Below are positions 59,376 through 64,000 of a stretch of DNA of 64,000 nucleotides, in pieces. The notes beneath the pieces were generated by a model. That model was not told the origin of the DNA, did no database searches, and saw only the letters and a list, made by a program, of their open reading frames with translations. The translations under genes and the position numbers were made by a program. This DNA is from Hymenobacter aerophilus DSM 13606 (GTDB lineage: Bacteria > Bacteroidota > Bacteroidia > Cytophagales > Hymenobacteraceae): assembly GCF_000382225.1 (NCBI RefSeq), contig NZ_KB907801.1, positions 213,078 through 277,077 of the forward strand, read 5' to 3'. Numbering within the stretch: the stretch's first letter is position 1; every line of letters starts with the position of its first letter.

Positions 59376-59517
59376 AACGTCATGCTGAGCTTGTCGAAGC
59401 ATCTCTACCGCTTCGTTGTAGTCGATAGGATTAGCATTGCGGTAGAGATGCTTCGACAAGCTCAGCATGACGTTCTTTTCTTCATCTCACTACTCAATAC
59501 CCACTACTCAATACTAA
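59376..59517. repeat. Palindromic repeat (GTCATGCTGAGCTTGTCG type) plus a 7-bp-period array
   Basis: ACGTCATGCTGAGCTTGTCG and CGACAAGCTCAGCATGACGT form the stem, with AAGCATCTCTACCGC/GCGGTAGAGATGCTT extending it. Right after it, 59487-59517 repeats ACTACTC AATACCC ACTACTC AATACTA with a 7-base period and a 14-base super-period. Both lie between purN and purF. Confidence 0.88.
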
Positions 59518-59527
59518 TCCCAGCGCC

Positions 59528-61039
59528 ATGTGCGGAATTGTAGGTTTTTACGGCCCCGAGGATGTTGCCCACGACATCGTGTTTGGCCTGACGGCGCTCC
59601 AGCACCGGGGGCAGGACGCGGCCGGCATGGCCACCTTCGACGGTAACTTCCACCTGTGCAAGGGCAACGGGCTGATTTCCGACGTGTTCCGGCCCAAGCA
59701 GCTCAAGAAACTCAAGGGCAACATCGGCATCGGCCACGCCCGCTACACCACCCAGGGTTCCAGTGATGCCGAGCTGGCCCAGCCGTTTACCACCAGCTAC
59801 CCGTTTGGGCTGGCCATGGTGCACAATGGCAACGTCATCAACTTCCGCTCGGCGGCCAAGCGCCTGCACGAAAAGTACCACGTGCTGCCCAAAACCAGCA
59901 ACGACCTGGAGCTGATCATGTACACCTTCGCCTCCGAGCTGCGCCTCAAAAACCTCGATGCGCTGTCGGTAGTCGATATTTTTGATGCTGTCGAAACCAC
60001 CCAGGAGCTGGTGAAGGGCGCCTACGCCACCGTTACCATCATTGCCGGCCACGGCATGCTGGCCTTCACCGACCCGCTGGGCATCCGGCCGCTGGTGCTG
60101 GGCCGCCGCCAGACCGAGGCTGGCCCGGTGTACGCCTTCGTATCCGAAAGCACTTGTTTCGACTACCTGGGCTTCGAGTTCGTGGAGAATGTGGGGCCGG
60201 GGCAGGCCATCTTCATCGACCAGAACTTTGAAGTGCACCGCAAGAACCCCTACAGCCTGCCGAAGGCGTTCTGCGTGTTCGAGTACATCTATTTCGCCCG
60301 CGAAGACTCCACCATTAATGGCCGGCTGGTAGCCCGCGAGCGGGTGCGGCTGGGCAAAATACTCGCCCGCAAGGTCATCGAGTCGGGTATCCAGCCCGAT
60401 ATGGTGATTGATGTGCCCTCGTCGGGCTACTTCGCGGCGTCGGGGCTGGCCGAGGCCATTGGTGTGCCCTACCGCCGGGCGCTGGTGAAAAACAACCACA
60501 TGGGCCGCTCGTTCATCGTCAGCTCCCAGGCCGGCCGCGAGGACATCGTGCGCAAAAAGCTCAACCCCATCCGTGAGTTCGTGGAGGGCAAAAAGGTGGC
60601 CGTCGTCGATGACAGCATTGTGCGCGGCACCACCTCGCGGCGCATCGTGCGCATCCTGCGCGAGGCGGGCGCTTCGAAGGTGTACTTTATCAGCAGCGCC
60701 CCGCCCATTGTTGCGCCCTGCATCTACGGCATCGATATGGCCATGAGCACCGAGCTGATTGCGGCCAACTACACCGAGGAGGAAATCTGCCGCTACATCG
60801 AGGCCGACAAGGTGATTTACCAGTCAGTAGAAGACCTGCAGGAGCTGTTTGCCGAGGACAAGGGCCACGGCGGCGGCTGCTTTGCCTGCTTCACCGGCAA
60901 CTACCCCACCGGCGACATCACCAAATACCTGGGCCACATCCAGGAGGAGCGCGAAAGCCACCGCATTGACCGAAGAAAGGACGCTGGCGGCCTCGTGCCC
61001 TCCGTAAGCGCCAAGGCCCCGGCCCCGACTGAACATTGA
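59528..61039 (+). CDS. purF: Amidophosphoribosyltransferase
   Basis: A 503-aa enzyme for the first committed step of purine synthesis. Cys2 (MCGIVGFYG) is the glutaminase nucleophile; TALQHRGQDAAG is part of that domain. The PRPP motif is VAVVDDSIVRGTTS. A Cys-rich segment GGGCFACFTGNYPTG near the end is shared by this group. ATG 59528 gives MCG exactly, so the start is certain. No propeptide is present before Cys2. Confidence 0.97.
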   Translation: MCGIVGFYGPEDVAHDIVFGLTALQHRGQDAAGMATFDGNFHLCKGNGLISDVFRPKQLKKLKGNIGIGHARYTTQGSSDAELAQPFTTSYPFGLAMVHNGNVINFRSAAKRLHEKYHVLPKTSNDLELIMYTFASELRLKNLDALSVVDIFDAVETTQELVKGAYATVTIIAGHGMLAFTDPLGIRPLVLGRRQTEAGPVYAFVSESTCFDYLGFEFVENVGPGQAIFIDQNFEVHRKNPYSLPKAFCVFEYIYFAREDSTINGRLVARERVRLGKILARKVIESGIQPDMVIDVPSSGYFAASGLAEAIGVPYRRALVKNNHMGRSFIVSSQAGREDIVRKKLNPIREFVEGKKVAVVDDSIVRGTTSRRIVRILREAGASKVYFISSAPPIVAPCIYGIDMAMSTELIAANYTEEEICRYIEADKVIYQSVEDLQELFAEDKGHGGGCFACFTGNYPTGDITKYLGHIQEERESHRIDRRKDAGGLVPSVSAKAPAPTEH

Positions 61040-61042
61040 TTA

Positions 61043-61072
61043 AGAAGTGAGAAATTAGAGGTAGGAGGTGAT
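61043..61072. repeat. 7-bp-period array after purF
   Basis: GAAGTGA GAAATTA GAGGTAG GAGGTGA, four diverged 7-base units, directly behind the purF stop. It has the orientation of the left arms elsewhere; a matching right arm was not found nearby. Confidence 0.55.
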
Positions 61073-61117
61073 AATGATTAACCCTCAGTCCTGCTGCTTA
61101 AATCACTCGTAAGCTAC

Positions 61118-61471
61118 ATGAAGCTGCTACCATTTATACTTATCGGATTAAGCCCCTGTATTGCGAAAGCGCAAGAAGTGGCTGTGCCTGGTAAGCCGGT
61201 CGAGATAAAGCTGCTTATGTCAGTGGCGGAAGTTCTGAGCAATTCGGTTAACGCCAAATACATGGTGTTGAAAAGCCGCACATCAGTTTACCATCAACCT
61301 GCTGATACTGTTAATAGTCGCCATGCTGTTAGGCTATTCCCCGGTACAAAAATTTACATCAGGAAGTACCTACCAAGTGGCTTTATGATAGACTTGGGGT
61401 TTGCCGGTGACGAACGTTATTATCTGCCGGCAAAGTCAGCAAAAGGCCTGCAAACATTCGTTGAAATTTAA
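61118..61471 (+). CDS. Small exported protein, SH3-like, between purF and purM
   Basis: A 117-aa protein with a signal peptide (MKLLPFILIGLSPCIAKAQ). The mature part reads VLKSRTSVYHQPADTV, FPGTKIYIRKYLPSGFMIDLG and RYYLPAKSAKGL, which has the beta-strand spacing of SH3-like domains. Base composition is AT-richer than the purine genes, like the gene between pyrF and pyrE, so it was probably inserted later. No purine role is evident. Confidence 0.7.
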   Translation: MKLLPFILIGLSPCIAKAQEVAVPGKPVEIKLLMSVAEVLSNSVNAKYMVLKSRTSVYHQPADTVNSRHAVRLFPGTKIYIRKYLPSGFMIDLGFAGDERYYLPAKSAKGLQTFVEI

Positions 61472-61518
61472 GAAATCACCCAAGCACACATTACAGCCCA
61501 TTTACACCTTCGTCAGGC

Positions 61519-61560
61519 TCCCCCTCTCCCGGAGGGGAGGGGGCCGGGGGGTGGGGTCCA
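61519..61560. repeat. Single GC-rich arm immediately before purM
   Basis: CTCCCCCTCTCCCGGAGGGG followed by a GGGGGTGGGG tail is one arm of the family at 49915 and 55996. It ends only a few bases before the purM ATG and therefore forms its ribosome-binding region. No partner arm is present, so it is a solo arm. Confidence 0.85.
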
Positions 61561-61564
61561 CCGC

Positions 61565-62734
61565 ATGAACGAATCCATCAAAGCCACCGCCGGCTACTCC
61601 ATCGAAGAAGGCAACAATGCCTCGCGCAACGCCTACGAGTGGGCCCAGAAAACCTTCGCCACCCGCGCCGGCAAGCCCGGCGAGCCGGCCCGCGACCTGG
61701 CCGGGGGGTTCTCCAACGAAATCCGTTTCGGCAACGAGCGGCTGGGCATCGGCTCCGACGGCATCGGCACTAAAATAGAAGTGGCCGAGCGCCTCGACCG
61801 CTACGACACGCTGGGCTACGACCTGATTGCGATGGTAGCCGACGACCTCATCGTGGCCGGTTTCGTGCCCACCAACCTCTCCAACATCATCGACGTGAAC
61901 ACGCTCGATTACGCGGTGGTCGATGAGCTCATGCGCGGCCTGCACGACGCGGCCCAGTTCAGCCAGATAGCCGTAACGGGCGGCGAAATTGCCGAGCTCG
62001 GCAACCGCATCGGCGGCTACCCCGGCGCCCGCATGAACTTCAACTGGTGCTCAACGGCCGTGGGCGTGCTGCACCCCAGCCTGGAGCGCCCCCTGAGCGG
62101 GGCCAACGTGCGCGCCGGGCAGGCCGTGGTGGCATTGCACTCGCCCTCGTTCCGCTCCAACGGCTACTCGCTGGCCCGCCGCGCCCTCACCAAAGCCTTC
62201 GGCGAAAAGTGGCACGAGGCGCCTTACGGCGAAGTAGAAAGCCAAAGCGAAAAAGTCAAAGCTGAGCAGCAATTCACCCAGCACGAAAAGCTAACCGCTA
62301 ATAGCTCTCAGCTAACCGCTAAGACCTGGGGCGAGGTGATGCTGGCGCCTTCGCTCATCTACTCGCCGGGCGTGGCAGCAGTGCTCGATGCGGGCCTGCC
62401 GCTGCACGCCGCCGCCCACATCACCGGCGGCGGCCTGGCCGATAACTTCAAGCGGGTGCTCAAAAACGGCGTTGGCGCCGAACTCGACAACCTGTTCGAG
62501 CCGCTGCCCGCCATGCAGCAGCTCGCCGACCTGGCCGGCATCACGCCCCAAGAAGCATACCTCTACTGGAACATGGGCAACGGCATGTTGCTGGTAACCG
62601 ACGAAGACCAGGCCGGCGCCGTGGTGGCCAGCCTGCGCGGCAGCGGCTACCGGGCCCAGGTAGCGGGCCGCATCACGGCCGAGCCGGGCGTGACGTTGCG
62701 CGTGGGCGCGGGCGAACTGCGCTATACTTACTAA
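61565..62734 (+). CDS. purM: AIR synthase with an in-frame repeat insertion
   Basis: A 389-aa enzyme that closes the imidazole ring of AIR using ATP. Motifs: GIGSDGIGTKIEVA, MVADDLIVAGFVPT, VTGGEIAELGN, SPSFRSNGYSLARR and AAHITGGGLADNFKRV. Between YGEVESQ and TWGEVMLAP, residues about 224-254 contain Lys/Glu/Gln-rich sequence whose DNA (62289-62322) reads GCTAACC GCTAATA GCTCTCA GCTAACC GCTAAG, a 7-bp-period repeat like the arms elsewhere. The enzyme should still fold because the site is a variable loop (inference). Confidence 0.94.
   Translation: MNESIKATAGYSIEEGNNASRNAYEWAQKTFATRAGKPGEPARDLAGGFSNEIRFGNERLGIGSDGIGTKIEVAERLDRYDTLGYDLIAMVADDLIVAGFVPTNLSNIIDVNTLDYAVVDELMRGLHDAAQFSQIAVTGGEIAELGNRIGGYPGARMNFNWCSTAVGVLHPSLERPLSGANVRAGQAVVALHSPSFRSNGYSLARRALTKAFGEKWHEAPYGEVESQSEKVKAEQQFTQHEKLTANSSQLTAKTWGEVMLAPSLIYSPGVAAVLDAGLPLHAAAHITGGGLADNFKRVLKNGVGAELDNLFEPLPAMQQLADLAGITPQEAYLYWNMGNGMLLVTDEDQAGAVVASLRGSGYRAQVAGRITAEPGVTLRVGAGELRYTY
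62289..62322. repeat. 7-bp-period repeat inside the purM coding sequence
   Basis: Five units with base GCTAACC (GCTAACC GCTAATA GCTCTCA GCTAACC GCTAAG) translate as LTANSSQLTAK. The reading frame is kept, since three 7-base units equal seven codons. Confidence 0.8.
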
Positions 62735-62828
62735 CTGTTGTTATAGTACTTTTATAAAGCAACACATGGAACAGAAGCTTCCTATAAAAACCTGAGCCAG
62801 AGTAAGCCTTGTAACTATAAGCTCCAGT

Positions 62829-63692
62829 ATGCTATCCATTATTGTCTGCTCTCGTGATGCGCAAGCGTTGGAACTAGTAGCAAAAAGCGTTAAAGAAACG
62901 ATTGGTATTCCGCACGAAATTATTGGTGTAGATAACAGCGGTGGTCTGTATGGTATTTGCGAAGCTTACAATATTGGGGCCGCACAAAGCCGCTACGAAT
63001 ATCTGTGCTTTATGCACGAAGATATTCTTTTCCATACGGCCGACTGGGGCGCAACAGTAGTAGCTATTCTGGCTGATGCTACGGTAGGGGTGCTGGGCGT
63101 GGCTGGTGGTACTTATATGGCCAAAGCGCCGGGGGGCTGGTACGCCCCTGCTGAGATAAAATACCGACGAATGAGCGTCGTGCATACCATCAAGGGCAAG
63201 AAAAACCGCTTTGATATACGCCCCAGCAAGGCTACAGTGTTTCCCGTGGCAACCGTAGATGGGCTGTGGATGTGCTGCCGCAAGGCGGTGTGGGCCGAGT
63301 TTAACTTTGATCCTGTTACTTTCCCCGCCTTTCATTTTTACGACGCGGATTTTTGCACCCGGGTGTTCAATAAATACAAAAATTACGTCACCTTCGCTAT
63401 TGCCATTGAGCACTTCTCGGCCGGTTCGCACAATGCGGATTGGTATGAAGGGGCATATCAATATTATACTAAACGGCAGACGTATTTACCCTTCGGCAGC
63501 GCTGAAGTTTGTGTGCTCGAAGCAACTACCATAACGCTACAGGTATTTCAGGATTTTATTGCCGAATATATAAAAGTAGGTATGCCGGTTGTGCGCGGCG
63601 GCGAGTTGCTGAATAATTGCCTCCAATTAGCACCAGGTAATAGAAAAACCTTGCTGCTGGTAAAGCAATTTCTGAAGCTTAACGGCTACTAG
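62829..63692 (+). CDS. Family-2-like glycosyltransferase
   Basis: A 287-aa protein beginning MLSIIVCSRDAQALELVAKSV, with HEIIGVDNSGG (nucleotide-sugar binding), YNIGAAQSRYEYLCFMHEDILF (the D-x-x-F metal site region) and VDGLWMCCRKAVW, as in PF13712-type transferases. The sequence is AT-richer than the purine genes and the gene is followed by an IS630 fragment, so transfer is likely. Donor and acceptor sugars are unknown. Confidence 0.85.
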   Translation: MLSIIVCSRDAQALELVAKSVKETIGIPHEIIGVDNSGGLYGICEAYNIGAAQSRYEYLCFMHEDILFHTADWGATVVAILADATVGVLGVAGGTYMAKAPGGWYAPAEIKYRRMSVVHTIKGKKNRFDIRPSKATVFPVATVDGLWMCCRKAVWAEFNFDPVTFPAFHFYDADFCTRVFNKYKNYVTFAIAIEHFSAGSHNADWYEGAYQYYTKRQTYLPFGSAEVCVLEATTITLQVFQDFIAEYIKVGMPVVRGGELLNNCLQLAPGNRKTLLLVKQFLKLNGY

Positions 63693-63742
63693 CCTTACGC
63701 GGTAGGCCGCATATAGCGGTTTCGTGAACATCTAGCCCATCT

Positions 63743-64000
63743 TTACGCTTGTGCGACGTGATAGCCGCAGTGGTTGAACCACCCGAGCGCATCAGCGCTG
63801 GTAATCCAGTTGACGGCCTCTTGCAGCGCGTCGATTAACGCCTCGCGGGTGCGGGCCTGTGCCGCCCGTAGCTTGGTTTTGAGCTTGCTCCAAGCCTGCT
63901 CGACGGGGGTGAAGTCGGGCGAGTAGGGCGGCAGAAACAGCAGTTCCACGCCCCGCCCGGCTAGCCACTGTTTTACCCCACTAAGTTTATGGGCCGATGC
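63743..64000 (-). mobile_element. IS630-family transposase, C-terminal part, cut by window edge
   Basis: On the minus strand the frame runs open from the right edge to TAA at 63743, 85 codons. FLPPYSPDFTPVEQAWSKLK holds the final Glu of the DDE triad in the typical IS630 context, preceded by KLSGVKQWLAGRG. The N-terminus lies beyond the window. The IS end is probably between 63693 and 63742 but I could not identify terminal repeats. Confidence 0.85.

Overview
The window looks like a stretch of chromosome from a GC-rich member of the Bacteroidota, most likely a Hymenobacter-type Cytophagales. This is an inference. It rests on type IX secretion (T9SS) sorting domains, DUF4468 and DUF2807 family proteins, promoters of the Bacteroidota form TTG-N19-TAnnTTTG, weak or absent Shine-Dalgarno sequences, and strong GC bias at third codon positions. 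No rRNA, CRISPR array, prophage or replication origin was seen. The only clear transposase is an IS630-type fragment at the right edge.

Layout. 1-2.1 kb: edge-truncated M28 peptidase and ispF. 2.4-9.9 kb: RND efflux operon (TetR regulator, TolC-like, membrane-fusion lipoprotein, RND pump) with a four-helix-bundle gene lodged between the last two. 10-24.5 kb: mostly single genes (a degenerate acyl carrier protein, YkvA, NlpC/P60, SDR, DUF389, a T9SS metalloprotease, a cold-shock protein, a pseudouridine synthase, an AraC regulator). 25-34 kb: TPR protein, LURP-one protein, an aldehyde dehydrogenase/fatty-alcohol-oxidase-like pair, thioesterase, DJ-1 protein, beta-barrel protein, tRNA-Val(GAC). 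34.5-38.7 kb: deacetylase and a type III polyketide cluster (FAD oxidoreductase, PKS, methyltransferase). 38.9-46.2 kb: an orphan T9SS tail protein, a response regulator/hybrid kinase pair and a large T9SS surface protein. 46.4-49 kb: secreted nuclease, DUF4468 protein, a structured RNA and a 65-aa ORF. 49-62.7 kb: a nucleotide-biosynthesis supercluster on the + strand (dihydroorotate-dehydrogenase-like gene, pyrF, pyrE, purL, purQ, purC, purD, purN, purF, purM) with two small extra genes. 62.8-64 kb: AT-richer glycosyltransferase and IS630 fragment.

The most unusual thing is a set of intergenic palindromic elements. Their inverted arms are either imperfect tandem repeats with a 7- or 8-bp period, with a different unit at each locus, or GC-rich CACCCC/GGGGTG sequences. 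Most enclose a short core, but two enclose a gene: a four-helix-bundle protein of the 23S-rRNA intervening-sequence type inside the efflux operon, and a DUF559 nuclease domain inside the purine operon, where it has become fused in frame to PurQ. Arm-like repeats also run through coding sequence (purM, the purQ N-terminus, the signal peptide of the membrane-fusion protein, the tails of the pyrD-like and PKS genes). A second dispersed family is a palindrome starting GTCATNCTGAGC.

A second point of interest lies at 46.3-49 kb. The secreted nuclease and a terminator-ended structured RNA both have 11-bp-spaced GGTAACAT direct repeats upstream, which resemble a Pho box in spacing.
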